Part shown: in pieces, positions 1-8,874 of the stretch
Layout of the letters: the number at the start of each line of letters is the position of its first letter
Position numbering within the stretch: the stretch's first letter is position 1
Assembly: GCF_018967645.1 (NCBI RefSeq)
Contig: NZ_JAHLZF010000019.1
Coordinates: 1 to 52,894 of the forward strand
Length of the DNA: 52,894 nucleotides
Direction of reading: 5' to 3'
Source: Allobacillus halotolerans
Lineage (GTDB): Bacteria > Bacillota > Bacilli > Bacillales > Alkalibacillaceae
Translations under genes and position numbers: made by a program
The notes under the pieces: model-generated
Told to the model about the DNA's origin: nothing
What the model saw: the letters and a program-made list of their open reading frames with translations, nothing else
The model's database searches: none

Positions 1-58
1 TAGTATGGAGGAGTGAGATGTGGAATTATAGGTGTGGTTATCTTTACGCTTACCGACA

Positions 59-184
59 AACGCGTGGAACCGCTCGATAAACGCGCCGAGCCGCTCGACA
101 AACACGGCCAACCGCTCGATAAACGCTGACAACCGCTCAACAAACGCGTGGAACCGCTCGACAAACGCGTGAAACCGCCCGACA
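59..184. repeat. 21-bp tandem repeat, six units
   Basis: Six head-to-tail 21-bp units share the core CCGCTCGAYAAACGC. They differ mainly in the spacer after AAACGC. The G+C content is clearly above that of the flanks. No reading frame with a start and Shine-Dalgarno crosses the array: the ATG at 18 runs into a TAA inside the repeat. It is therefore an intergenic minisatellite rather than a gene. The rest of bases 1-335 shows only the A+T-rich fumC leader. Confidence 0.9.
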
Positions 185-259
185 GCTACATAAGGTTCGT
201 AGGAATACCTATGTGAAGAAGGTTATTTCTCGAATTATCATCTATTCTGTCACAATTCA

Positions 260-288
260 TTTAAAAAAATTTCAATTCGCATTATAAT
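260..288 (+). promoter_or_regulatory. possible SigA promoter of fumC
   Basis: TATAAT at 283-288 follows TTTAAA at 260-265 with 17-bp spacing. It lies about 50 bp before the fumC start. The -10 is perfect but the -35 is weak, so this is a suggestion only. Confidence 0.4.
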
Positions 289-335
289 AAGATATGGGAA
301 AGAAAAAATTGCAGATTAATGAGGAGGATACTTGA

Positions 336-1727
336 ATGGATTATCGTATTGAACGAGATACAATCGGGGAAATGAAGGTTCCAAGTGATAAGTATTGGGG
401 AGCACAAACACAACGTAGTTTTCAAAATTTTCCTATCGGAGATGAAAAAATGCCTGTTGAGATTATCAACGGCTTTGCGATTTTGAAAAAAAGTGCAGCT
501 CGAGCAAATGAACAACTCGGATTGCTTGATTCCGTCAAAGCGGATGCGATCGCACATGCTGCAGATCGAATTTTAAGCGGAGAGTTAACTGAGCACTTTC
601 CATTAGTTGTTTGGCAAACGGGTAGTGGAACTCAGTCAAATATGAACGTAAACGAAGTCATTGCGTATGTTGGAAATGAGTGGCTTGAAGAGCAAGGAAA
701 AGAAGTCCGACTGCATCCGAATGACGATGTCAACAAGTCACAAAGCTCGAATGATACGTATCCAACGGCTTTGCACATTGCTGCGGTTAAAAAAGTCGAA
801 GAGCATGTTTTGCCTGCCCTACAGCAAATTAAACAAACGACGAAGCAAAAGTCGGACGAATATATGGACCTCGTGAAAATTGGACGTACTCACCTGCAGG
901 ATGCGACACCAATCACGCTTGGTCAGGAAATCAGTGGTTGGTTCCGCATGCTTGAAAAAACGGAATCCATGATCGTTGATTCGTTAAAATATGTTCGTGA
1001 AATTGCACTTGGTGGTACAGCGGTAGGCACAGGAATTAACGCGCATGCTGATTTTGCGGATGTCGTTGCTCAAAAAATCAATGAAGAAACAAATGGTCAA
1101 TTCGTTTCAGCGAAAAACAAATTCCATGCATTGACAAGCCATGATGAATTAGTTCATACACACGGCGCATTAAAAGGTCTTGCAGCTGACTTAATGAAAA
1201 TTGCCAATGACGTCCGCTGGCTAGCAAGTGGGCCACGTTCTGGTATCGGTGAAATTACAATCCCAGCAAATGAGCCAGGAAGTTCCATCATGCCAGGAAA
1301 AGTCAACCCAACTCAGGCTGAAGCGCTAACAATGGTAACCGTTCAAGTGATGGGGAATGACACGGCAATCGGTGTTGCTGCAAGTCAAGGGAATTTTGAA
1401 TTGAATGTGTACAAGCCGGTGATTGCTTATAACTTCTTGCAATCTTGTCAGCTTCTTGCTGATAGTATGATCTCATTCGATGAACGTTGTTTAGCAGGTC
1501 TTGAACCTGATCACGAAAAAATCGAGCAGTTCTTGAATGATTCATTGATGCTAGTTACCGCATTGAATCCACATATCGGTTACGAAAATGCCGCAAAGAT
1601 TGCGAAGAACGCACATGAAAAAGGATTGACTTTAAAAGAATCTGCCGTTGAGACTGGCATTCTTTCTGAAGAAGATTTTGAACGCCTTGTTAAGCCAGAA
1701 GAAATGACGAAGCCTAACGTGAAATAA
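336..1727 (+). CDS. fumC: class II fumarate hydratase
   Basis: This cytosolic, iron-independent fumarase interconverts fumarate and L-malate in the TCA cycle. The 463-residue length is the usual size for the class. The fumarase/aspartase superfamily signature [11 protein letters not shown] lies at about residues 315-325. An [11 protein letters not shown] block near residue 97 and the [15 protein letters not shown] region complete the active-site loops. The start is set by GAGGAGG about 8 bp upstream of the ATG at 336. It stands alone, after a tandem repeat and before a spore-protein gene. In B. subtilis the fumarase gene (citG) is elsewhere, so this position is not part of the shared yhe-yha order. 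Class II fumarase is nearly certain; aspartase is excluded because the protein aligns with FumC throughout. Confidence 0.97.
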   Translation: MDYRIERDTIGEMKVPSDKYWGAQTQRSFQNFPIGDEKMPVEIINGFAILKKSAARANEQLGLLDSVKADAIAHAADRILSGELTEHFPLVVWQTGSGTQSNMNVNEVIAYVGNEWLEEQGKEVRLHPNDDVNKSQSSNDTYPTALHIAAVKKVEEHVLPALQQIKQTTKQKSDEYMDLVKIGRTHLQDATPITLGQEISGWFRMLEKTESMIVDSLKYVREIALGGTAVGTGINAHADFADVVAQKINEETNGQFVSAKNKFHALTSHDELVHTHGALKGLAADLMKIANDVRWLASGPRSGIGEITIPANEPGSSIMPGKVNPTQAEALTMVTVQVMGNDTAIGVAASQGNFELNVYKPVIAYNFLQSCQLLADSMISFDERCLAGLEPDHEKIEQFLNDSLMLVTALNPHIGYENAAKIAKNAHEKGLTLKESAVETGILSEEDFERLVKPEEMTKPNVK

Positions 1728-1809
1728 GCTAACAATATTTACCGTTTAATTTTACTCATATTATTTTCACCTCCTGAAGAAACTAGAGATACACAGGAGG
1801 TGAATGATA

Positions 1810-2019
1810 ATGGCTTCTAACCAAGGAAGTAATTCAAATCAATTGGTTGTACCTGGTGTTGCCCAAGCTTTAGACCAAATGAAGGTAGAAATTGCCCAAG
1901 AGTTTGGTGTGCAGCTTGGTCCAGACTCCACTTCACGTTCCAACGGTTCTGTTGGTGGTGAAATCACAAAACGCCTAGTTCAAATGGCTGAACAGCAACT
2001 AGGTGGAGGATCTCAATAA
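1810..2019 (+). CDS. alpha/beta-type small acid-soluble spore protein (SASP)
   Basis: A 69-residue protein that coats DNA in the dormant spore core and protects it from UV and heat damage, then is degraded at germination. It has the two conserved SASP blocks: [20 protein letters not shown] near the N-terminus and a C-terminal [16 protein letters not shown]. The EIA inside [10 protein letters not shown] is the usual cleavage site of the germination protease GPR. An ATG at 1804 is only 3 bp from AGGAGG, so the ATG at 1810 (9-bp spacing, reading MASNQGSN) is preferred. It would be expressed in the forespore under SigG. It corresponds in position and family to B. subtilis sspB. A strong terminator follows. 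Confidence 0.95.
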   Translation: MASNQGSNSNQLVVPGVAQALDQMKVEIAQEFGVQLGPDSTSRSNGSVGGEITKRLVQMAEQQLGGGSQ

Positions 2020-2031
2020 CCACACAAACAA

Positions 2032-2060
2032 AAGAGGGTCATGAATACCATGACCCTCTT
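2032..2060. terminator. bidirectional terminator between SASP gene and acidic-protein gene
   Basis: A perfect 12-bp stem (AAGAGGGTCATG with its complement) and a 5-nt loop lie between two convergent genes. An A tract stands on one side and a T-containing tail on the other, so it can serve both strands. Confidence 0.85.
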
Positions 2061-2076
2061 CATTTATACATATTAC

Positions 2077-2433
2077 TTATTCAGATTCATTTTCTTCTCC
2101 AGGAGTCGGAAAGGGTGCGTCATTTTCAAGAATTGGATGGGCCTCTGTGATTTGATTCCGTTCCCCTCGAATATAACCACCGGCCATTCCTTCATTGATC
2201 ATTCGGTCGATGTCGAGGTCATAAGCATTACGGCCCTCATTTTCCAAATCAAGCGTATATTGATTGGCATCAGAAGAGTTGTCTGCAGCAATCTCTTGAT
2301 TATACGCTGGCACTTCATCGGGTATATCGCTAGCGGTGATTCCATCTTCACTTTCTTCGGCTTCAGTAACACCGTCTAAATTTAAATCTTGAGCTTTTCG
2401 TATTGGATGCTCTTTTCTTTGTTTTTTTGACAT
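2077..2433 (-). CDS. acidic hypothetical protein
   Basis: A 118-residue protein that I do not recognise. It begins with a basic patch (MSKKQRKEHPIRKA) and then becomes strongly acidic (Glu/Asp-rich, about 20-118). There is no signal peptide, membrane segment or cysteine. A potential 'NLDGV' motif near residue 18 is too short to interpret. The ATG at 2433 is preferred to the TTG at 2439 because GGAGGG sits 7 bp upstream of it. The opposite strand is also open for over 100 codons, but that frame has no good start and reads as a shadow. It shares a terminator with the convergent SASP gene. The highly charged composition suits a soluble cytoplasmic or spore-core protein in a halophile, which is inference. 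Confidence 0.75.
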   Translation of the reverse strand: MSKKQRKEHPIRKAQDLNLDGVTEAEESEDGITASDIPDEVPAYNQEIAADNSSDANQYTLDLENEGRNAYDLDIDRMINEGMAGGYIRGERNQITEAHPILENDAPFPTPGEENESE

Positions 2434-2633
2434 GAACAATCCCTCCTCATATATTATCTTTTGACGAAACGGTCAGAACATACCGTAAGCTTACTGGAAA
2501 AGAGTTTGTAGTTTGTGCTTAAACAGGTACCAAAAGGGAATGTATGATAAAGAAGAAGTGTCTTAATAAAGCAATGATTTTTATATAAAATTCTCTAGCG
2601 CAAAAACACAAGTTCGATAAGGAGTCTTCAATC

Positions 2634-3770
2634 ATGAATTTCTTGATCTTATGTCTCACCATGATTTCCATTGGTGCCTTAATTGGTGGCGTAACAAATT
2701 TATTGGCGATTCGCATGCTATTCCGTCCGTATGACGCAAAATATTTTGGAAAATGGAGAATTCCTTTCACACCAGGTTTAATTCCAAAGCGTCAGGATGA
2801 ACTAGCTAATCAACTCGGACGATTAGTGACCAATTATTTGGTGACAACGGCATCCATTCAATCGAAATTAAGGGAGCCGATGTACCAAGAGCAATTGGAA
2901 AGATTCTTGTTACGAAATTGGTATGATTTGAATGAACAAAAATTAACTTTACATCAGCTCATCGATAAAACAGGAGTTCTTTTAACTGAAAAGCGAATTG
3001 AAGAAACGATCGAGCAGGCTCTTGAGAAACGACTGAAAGACTTTTATGAGAAGCATAAAAGTAATCCAATCGATCAGTATATTAGCGATGAAATGAATGA
3101 GCAGGCACTTCAATTCATCCCACAGATCCGCGTGCAATTACTGGAAAAAGTTGAACGATATATACAAAGTACAGAGGGTAAGCACCAACTTTCTCTTTTT
3201 GCCGATCGTTTTTTACGTGAAAAAGGATTCTTAGGAAGAATGGTCATTCAATATTTAGGCGAAAAACGAATAAGTGAGAAATTGTTACCTTCCATTCTTC
3301 AAGCCCTGCAATCCGAAGAACTCAAAGAAACAACGGACCGCTTATTGGTGAATGAATGGGAAAGTATCAAAAAATATGAACTTGAAACGATTCGGGAAAA
3401 AGTCTTTCCTGAAATCGACGAAAAGCAATTCGCACAAAAGCTCGTCCAAGTCTTCAATGTAAATAAGCAGATTAATCGTCCGCTTTCCGACATGTTGTAT
3501 CCCTATAAAGAACGTATTGAAAAGACTGTTATCCCTCAAATCGCAAAGCAAACGATCGACCTTTTAGCGACACGGCTACCACGTATGATGAAGCATCTCA
3601 ATTTAGCAGGTCTCGTTGAAAATGAAGTGAAGAATTTTGAAATCAAGCAGCTGGAGGGTATGTTAATCGAAATCACAAAGCGAGAACTAAAAATGATTAC
3701 GTATCTCGGCGCATTATTAGGAGGCGCAATCGGTTTCTTTCAAGCGATTCTCGTGTCGATCATTGGTTGA
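2634..3770 (+). CDS. yheB: DUF445 family membrane protein YheB
   Basis: A 378-residue member of the DUF445 (YheB/YjiN) family. An N-terminal hydrophobic segment (about 2-24) contains the family motif GGVTNLLAIRMLFRP. It is followed by a long charged helical region with FTPGLIPKRQ (about 43-52) and a C-terminal hydrophobic segment (about 353-378). This gives a membrane-anchored helical body with both ends in the membrane. The function is not established in the family. AAGGAG lies just upstream of the ATG. It precedes yheA, as in B. subtilis, where both are near sspB. The length matches the B. subtilis homologue. Confidence 0.9.
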   Translation: MNFLILCLTMISIGALIGGVTNLLAIRMLFRPYDAKYFGKWRIPFTPGLIPKRQDELANQLGRLVTNYLVTTASIQSKLREPMYQEQLERFLLRNWYDLNEQKLTLHQLIDKTGVLLTEKRIEETIEQALEKRLKDFYEKHKSNPIDQYISDEMNEQALQFIPQIRVQLLEKVERYIQSTEGKHQLSLFADRFLREKGFLGRMVIQYLGEKRISEKLLPSILQALQSEELKETTDRLLVNEWESIKKYELETIREKVFPEIDEKQFAQKLVQVFNVNKQINRPLSDMLYPYKERIEKTVIPQIAKQTIDLLATRLPRMMKHLNLAGLVENEVKNFEIKQLEGMLIEITKRELKMITYLGALLGGAIGFFQAILVSIIG

Positions 3771-3850
3771 TGGACTATTCCTATACACAGAAGATGTTTT
3801 TTGTTACAGTTAAAAGAGTCAAAAGGCATGAAAATTGAGGAGGAATCATT

Positions 3851-4210
3851 GTGGCAAATATTTATGATTTAGCTTATGACTTAGAAAAAGGCTTGCGAGA
3901 TAGCCAAGAATTTCAAACATTAAAAGAAGCTTATGAGAAAGTAATGGGCGATCCATCCGCTAAGCAAATGTTTGATAATTTCCGTGAAACACAATTGAAC
4001 TTGCAACAAAAACAAATGCAAGGTGAAGACATTTCCGAGGAAGAAGTTGAAAAAGCGAGACAAGTAGTTGAACTTGTTCAGCAAAACGAAGACATTAATA
4101 AGTTAATGGAAGAAGAGCAACGGTTAAATACGGTTATTTCTGACATTAGCCAAATTATCACAAAACCATTAGAAGAGCTTTACGGAACAGGCAACAATGA
4201 CGTTCAGTAA
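3851..4210 (+). CDS. yheA: YlbF/YmcA-type protein YheA (UPF0342)
   Basis: A 119-residue, almost wholly helical cytosolic protein of the YlbF/YmcA/YheA superfamily. Its relatives YlbF and YmcA (with YaaT) act as adaptors for RNase Y and developmental regulators; YheA itself has no settled role. Visible signs are an N-terminal ANIYDLAYDLEKGLRDS, a central coiled-coil-like stretch rich in Q/E/K, and EEQRLNTVISDISQII near the C-terminus. It starts with GTG behind GAGGAGG. It lies 80 bp after yheB and ends at a strong terminator. Confidence 0.92.
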   Translation: MANIYDLAYDLEKGLRDSQEFQTLKEAYEKVMGDPSAKQMFDNFRETQLNLQQKQMQGEDISEEEVEKARQVVELVQQNEDINKLMEEEQRLNTVISDISQIITKPLEELYGTGNNDVQ

Positions 4211-4214
4211 ACGG

Positions 4215-4257
4215 AAAAAGACCCCAAGCGGCCATTAAGCGTTTGAGGTCTTTTTTT
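4215..4257 (+). terminator. terminator after yheA
   Basis: An AAAGACC...GGTCTTT stem with an inner AAGCG/CGTTT pairing, followed by seven Ts. It is placed directly after the YheA stop. Confidence 0.85.
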
Positions 4258-4280
4258 ATTATTAATGACATTGTGTATCA

Positions 4281-4466
4281 TTAACGATGAAATAGCAAAA
4301 GACGGCCATCCGGCGATACGAGACGATGGGTAATATCTGCATGTCCGTTTTCGTTTAACTTTTCTTTCCCCATATTCGTGGCCGCTTCATCATTTTCTGC
4401 TTCAAAGGATTCATTCAATAATGCTTCACCTGTTTGAGCGTAAACGGTTAAATAGTATGTTTGCAT
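4281..4466 (-). CDS. yhzD: YhzD-like small protein
   Basis: A 61-residue protein resembling the YhzD family of Bacillaceae. It has an N-terminal YYLTVYAQTGEALLNESFEA strand-rich part and a C-terminal SPDGRLLLFHR tail. No membrane segment, signal peptide or metal ligand cluster is visible. Its role is unknown. The ATG at 4466 is preceded on the minus strand by GGAGGGAAAAGTAC, a good Shine-Dalgarno. It converges on yheA, with the yheA terminator between them. Family assignment rests on recall of the C-terminal motif and is moderately sure. Confidence 0.7.
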   Translation of the reverse strand: MQTYYLTVYAQTGEALLNESFEAENDEAATNMGKEKLNENGHADITHRLVSPDGRLLLFHR

Positions 4467-4620
4467 GTACTTTTCCCTCCACTTGTATACCCATTTACTT
4501 TTAACTATATGGATTTTTGATCATTTTGTAAATAGTGAATACTTATTCACCAATTTACCGAACGTGCATTCGTGTAATTTTTCTGGTAAAATGGAAACAA
4601 GAAAATGAGGAGGTTATCTG

Positions 4621-5856
4621 ATGAAACCAACCATTCGTTTTATTCATGCAGCGGATTTGCATCTAGACAGTCCATATGTAGGTATGCAGAATCTGCCTGA
4701 ACCCATTTTTAAAGACGTCAAAGAAAGTACTTTATTGGCATACAACCGATTAATTGAGTTAGCTATAGAAGAAAAGGTCGATTTTGTTTTGTTTGTCGGC
4801 GATTTATTTGATCAGCAATCGACTTCCATTAAATCTGTCATAACATTGAAAAGAGGACTTGAGAAGCTGAAGGAACATGGAATTTATGCTTATATTAGTT
4901 ATGGAAATCATGATTTTGGTATAGGCGAAAAGGTTGATCTGACATTTCCGGATAATACATATGTTTTTCAGTCAGAAGAGATTCAACGTTTTCCATTTAA
5001 TAAGAATGGAGAAGAAGTCGCGCAAATTTACGGTTTCAGCTATGAAAAACGAGCAGTCAAAAAGAAGATGATTCGTGAATTTAACTTCGACCGTCCAGAT
5101 GTTTATCAAATCGGAACGTTACACGGCAGTATTCAATCCAATACAGATCACGATGTTTATGCACCTTTTCAATTAGAAGACTTTGAAAAACATCAAGCTG
5201 ATTATTGGGCGCTCGGCCATATCCATAAGCGAGAGATCCTTTCAGAAAACCCGTATATAATCTATCCAGGCAATATCCAAGGCCGTCATATTAATGAACC
5301 GGGTGAGAAAGGTTGTTATGTAGTTGAAATGAGTCCACACCGGACAGAAGTGGAATTCCACGCATTACAGGAAATCATTTTCGAACAACGAATAATTGAA
5401 GATTCTCAAGCAAACAACTTAGAAGAGCTAACGGAAGAGCTTTTTCGGATTAAAGAAAGTTGGAGAAACTCATCTCACAAGTATATTATTCGACTACATT
5501 TACATTTACCTGAAACATTTGCATCTACGGTAGAACAACAACAAGTCGATGAATTACTTGAATTATTGAATGAACAAGAAGATACAGAAAAGGATTGGAT
5601 ATGGATCCAAGCGATTTATTGGTCCGTTGATTGGACTTACGATCGTGACGAAATGAAAGCTTCCAATCAGTTTATCGGAGAAGTGTTACAAGCGATTGAC
5701 GACGATGAAGATCCAATCCGTCATTTAGATATTTTAGCGAACAATCGTGTCGTCAAAAAACATGTAGAGCCCTTTACGAAAGAATCTCTAGAAACAATGA
5801 AAAAAGAGGCAGAGCAAATGATTGTAAAAGAACTTATTAAAGATGGTGAATCCTAA
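4621..5856 (+). CDS. yhaO: SbcD/Mre11-like nuclease YhaO
   Basis: A 411-residue calcineurin-like metallophosphoesterase of the SbcD/Mre11 type, expected to pair with the Rad50/SbcC-like YhaN in DNA-end repair. Metal-binding motifs appear in order: DLHLDSP (about 12-18), GDLFD (60-64), GNHD (95-98), LHGS (about 176) and GHIH (about 199-202). A C-terminal region (about 250-411) is acidic and probably contacts the partner ATPase. The start is supported by GAGGAGG 6 bp before the ATG. Its TAA overlaps the yhaN start as TAATG, which implies coupled translation. It is 5' of yhaN as in B. subtilis. Nuclease polarity and substrate are inferred from the family. Confidence 0.93.
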   Translation: MKPTIRFIHAADLHLDSPYVGMQNLPEPIFKDVKESTLLAYNRLIELAIEEKVDFVLFVGDLFDQQSTSIKSVITLKRGLEKLKEHGIYAYISYGNHDFGIGEKVDLTFPDNTYVFQSEEIQRFPFNKNGEEVAQIYGFSYEKRAVKKKMIREFNFDRPDVYQIGTLHGSIQSNTDHDVYAPFQLEDFEKHQADYWALGHIHKREILSENPYIIYPGNIQGRHINEPGEKGCYVVEMSPHRTEVEFHALQEIIFEQRIIEDSQANNLEELTEELFRIKESWRNSSHKYIIRLHLHLPETFASTVEQQQVDELLELLNEQEDTEKDWIWIQAIYWSVDWTYDRDEMKASNQFIGEVLQAIDDDEDPIRHLDILANNRVVKKHVEPFTKESLETMKKEAEQMIVKELIKDGES

Positions 5857-8843
5857 TGCAAATGAACAAGTTGGAAATCGTTTCTTTTGGGAAATGGAAC
5901 CGAAAAGTTATTCACCTTAACGAAGGGTTGAATATAATTTGTGGACCGAATGAATCAGGAAAAACATCGATTCGTACGTTTGTAACGTATATATTATTTG
6001 GACTTGATAAAGATGTTCGAGAACGGTTCATCTCCAAGTTGGACGGACAGCTTGGAGGAAGAATCCATCTTGTCCGTGATGGAGAAGCGTGGATTGTCGA
6101 ACGATTCTTGCATCGTCACCGAGGTCAAGCTGTTCTTTATCGGAATGGCGAGCGTGTGACGGAGGACGAAAAGAACCATTTTTATAAAGGAATGGATAAT
6201 AACTTATTTGCGTCTATCTTTTCCTTCCAAGCTCGTGATTTACAGGCAATCCGACAGAAAAAAGCGGATGAAGTAGGTAAGGTGCTGTTTAATTTAGGAT
6301 TAACAGGATCAGACCGAATTGTCACTTTGGAAAACAGCTTAGAAAAAAAGGCGGGCGAACTGTTTAAGAAAACAGGTCGAAAACCTTTACTGAATGTTAA
6401 AATCAACGAGTTAAAGGAACTCCTCAAGAAAATTGATGAAGTAAAGGCGGATGAAGAGGCTCATCAATCGCTCAAAGAAACGTTGCGACGAACAGAAGAG
6501 GAGCTTTCAACCTATGAACAGGAGCAAAAGTCCTTACAAGAATCAATACGCCACCATGAAAAACTACATTCGATTAAAACACAAATTTTAAATCATCAAC
6601 GATTATCGGACGACTTGAAATATGAACAATGGGTAGAGAATTTTCCACCTGATGCGAAAAGCAGATATGATGATTATAAGTCGGAAGAATTAAAGTTTAA
6701 AGAACAGAAGAATATGCATTTGGCTCGTATTGAACGATTGCAGTTGGAAAAAGAATCGCTTCAAAAGCAAATGAAACAAGCCAATTACCCACTGCCATTC
6801 GATTCAATCGAGAAGTTGGTTGGGGAATCAAAGCAACTTGAACACACGTTGGAAGAGCTTAACGAAAGCATGCGAAAGGAATACGAGCAATTCAATCGTC
6901 TGATGAATCAAGCAGGATTATCTTTTGGACCGAGTGATGTCATTCATATAGATAGTAATCAATATACCGGGGAAACATGGAAAAACATAGCCAAAGAACA
7001 AGAAGAATTATCCGAGAAGTCAGCGGATTTACAGGTAAAGAAGCGGACCTATGAAGAAGAAGTAGCGGAACTAGAAGGATTGTTGAATGATGTCACGGAA
7101 AAACAGTTACCGCATGACGAAAAAATTGAATTGGAACAGCAACGTGATGCACTGAAAGCAGACCAATCTGCGGGTGAGTGGAGAAAACAGCTTCAAGAAG
7201 AAAAAAGCAAGCAAGCAAACGAATTGAATGCCAGCAAGCAAATGTTTAAGAAAATGACATGGGGCATACCAGTAGTGACTGGACTTTTGATCGTTCTCTT
7301 TCTAGCTTTATTATTTGAAGGCAATAACAGTGACTGGTTTATTGTTGCTGTACTTTTTAGTATTGGCTTAGTGGGTGCTTTTGTCGGCTTCAACCAATCG
7401 AAGAAAATAACTAAAAAAATAGCACAACTACAAGAAGATCAAAGTGAAATGTTGATTCAAACCGATCCTGAGCAATTGAAAAATATTGAACTTACACTCA
7501 TTGAACAAGACGAGCTCGCTAAAAAAGCAAACCAATTAGAGACGAAGCTTGAATATGCAAAGAATAATCATAAAGAATCCGTAATCGAACAAGATTATTT
7601 AGACCATCGAATGAAGCAAATGGAGAAAAAACGAGATGAGGAAATAAATCGTTTCCCATTTTTATCTGCAACAAATAGTTCTTTTTGGCCGAGCCTTTAC
7701 CAAACCATCACCCAAGCAAAAGAATTAGCAGAGTCTATAAAGAAACAGGAAGAAAAGAAACGAAAACAAGAAGCTCAATTAGAGGAAAATCATAAAGTTG
7801 CTCAATCCATTCTTGATCTCTATGACTTAAAAACAGATGAGCGTTCAATATGGGCTCAGATACAAACACATCTTACACGTGAAAAAGATAATGAAAAAGC
7901 CCTTCTACGAATCGATCACGATCTCGCAGATCTACAACAGGAACTGAAAGATTTGCATGCGCGATTTGAACCACACGAGGAAGAATGGAAGAATTTATTA
8001 GAACAGACCAATGCAACAGACGAGGCTACATTCATTCAGAACGTCACTCGCTATCAAGAATACATCGATAAGTTGCAAAAAAAAGAAGAAGCATATGAAT
8101 TTGTTTATCAAACATTTTCGGAACAGACGGATAAGATTTTACGAACAGACCATGCATGGGATAAAATTGAAGAAGAATTACGATTTCAATCCATGCGTTT
8201 GGATGAAATCCGTGATACAATCAACGAGTTATTAAATCAGCGAGCTGAATTGACAGCACAAATCAAACAATTAGAAGAAGATGGAGAGCTATCAGAATTA
8301 ATCCATCAAAAGTCTATGCTTGAGGAAGAAATAAGAAGACAATCCAAAGAGTGGGCTACCTATCGCTTGGCCCACAGTTATTTGAAAGAAACAAAAGATC
8401 GTTATCAAAATGTTTATTTTCCGGGAATCATGAAAGATACGAGCAAGAATTTCTCTAAGCTTACCGGGAATAAATATGCTGAAGTACAATTTTCATCAGA
8501 GTCAGAAACCATAAATGTTTGTGATCAAAATGGTGAATGGTATGAAGTAGGTCAATTATCAGAAGGCACGGCAGATCAGTTATATATTGCTTTGCGGCTG
8601 GCATTGAGTAAAGCGCTACACGCAGCAACGTCTTTACCTTTCTTATTGGATGATGCTTTCGTCAACTTTGACCAACAAAGGAAGCAGCATATGTTCTCTC
8701 TTCTACAAAAGCAATCATTGGAGCATCAAATCATTTACTTCACATGTGAAACGAATGATACGGATGCTAAGTATGAAGCTAACCGTATTGACTTGACGGA
8801 TCAAGAACAAAGTCAGAATGGACGTGTGGAACTATTCACATAA
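5856..8843 (+). CDS. yhaN: Rad50/SbcC-like AAA ATPase YhaN with internal membrane hairpin
   Basis: A 995-residue SMC-like ATPase. Walker A is GPNESGKT (30-37), the ABC signature is in LSEGTADQL (about 900) and Walker B is LPFLLDDAF (about 926-934). The intervening roughly 550 residues form two antiparallel coiled-coil arms. Where Rad50 has a zinc hook, there is instead a pair of hydrophobic segments at about 468-514. No CxxC hook is visible, so the coiled-coil tip probably sits in the membrane. This arrangement is characteristic of YhaN rather than of SbcC. It overlaps yhaO by 1 bp. A role in DNA-end processing with YhaO is inferred from the Mre11-Rad50 relationship. No obvious damage is seen. 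Confidence 0.92.
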   Translation: MQMNKLEIVSFGKWNRKVIHLNEGLNIICGPNESGKTSIRTFVTYILFGLDKDVRERFISKLDGQLGGRIHLVRDGEAWIVERFLHRHRGQAVLYRNGERVTEDEKNHFYKGMDNNLFASIFSFQARDLQAIRQKKADEVGKVLFNLGLTGSDRIVTLENSLEKKAGELFKKTGRKPLLNVKINELKELLKKIDEVKADEEAHQSLKETLRRTEEELSTYEQEQKSLQESIRHHEKLHSIKTQILNHQRLSDDLKYEQWVENFPPDAKSRYDDYKSEELKFKEQKNMHLARIERLQLEKESLQKQMKQANYPLPFDSIEKLVGESKQLEHTLEELNESMRKEYEQFNRLMNQAGLSFGPSDVIHIDSNQYTGETWKNIAKEQEELSEKSADLQVKKRTYEEEVAELEGLLNDVTEKQLPHDEKIELEQQRDALKADQSAGEWRKQLQEEKSKQANELNASKQMFKKMTWGIPVVTGLLIVLFLALLFEGNNSDWFIVAVLFSIGLVGAFVGFNQSKKITKKIAQLQEDQSEMLIQTDPEQLKNIELTLIEQDELAKKANQLETKLEYAKNNHKESVIEQDYLDHRMKQMEKKRDEEINRFPFLSATNSSFWPSLYQTITQAKELAESIKKQEEKKRKQEAQLEENHKVAQSILDLYDLKTDERSIWAQIQTHLTREKDNEKALLRIDHDLADLQQELKDLHARFEPHEEEWKNLLEQTNATDEATFIQNVTRYQEYIDKLQKKEEAYEFVYQTFSEQTDKILRTDHAWDKIEEELRFQSMRLDEIRDTINELLNQRAELTAQIKQLEEDGELSELIHQKSMLEEEIRRQSKEWATYRLAHSYLKETKDRYQNVYFPGIMKDTSKNFSKLTGNKYAEVQFSSESETINVCDQNGEWYEVGQLSEGTADQLYIALRLALSKALHAATSLPFLLDDAFVNFDQQRKQHMFSLLQKQSLEHQIIYFTCETNDTDAKYEANRIDLTDQEQSQNGRVELFT

Positions 8844-8874
8844 GGTTTATAAGTGAAGGTCGGGAGGGTGTACG

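Noticed and set aside
59-184. Possible CRISPR array from regularly spaced repeats
   Set aside because: The units are directly contiguous 21-mers with no unique spacers of normal length and there are no cas genes. The same applies to 28640-28849.
2041-2379. 112-codon plus-strand frame opposite the acidic protein gene
   Set aside because: Its start lies in the terminator hairpin and it has no ribosome binding site. The minus-strand frame has a good one and a coherent acidic composition.
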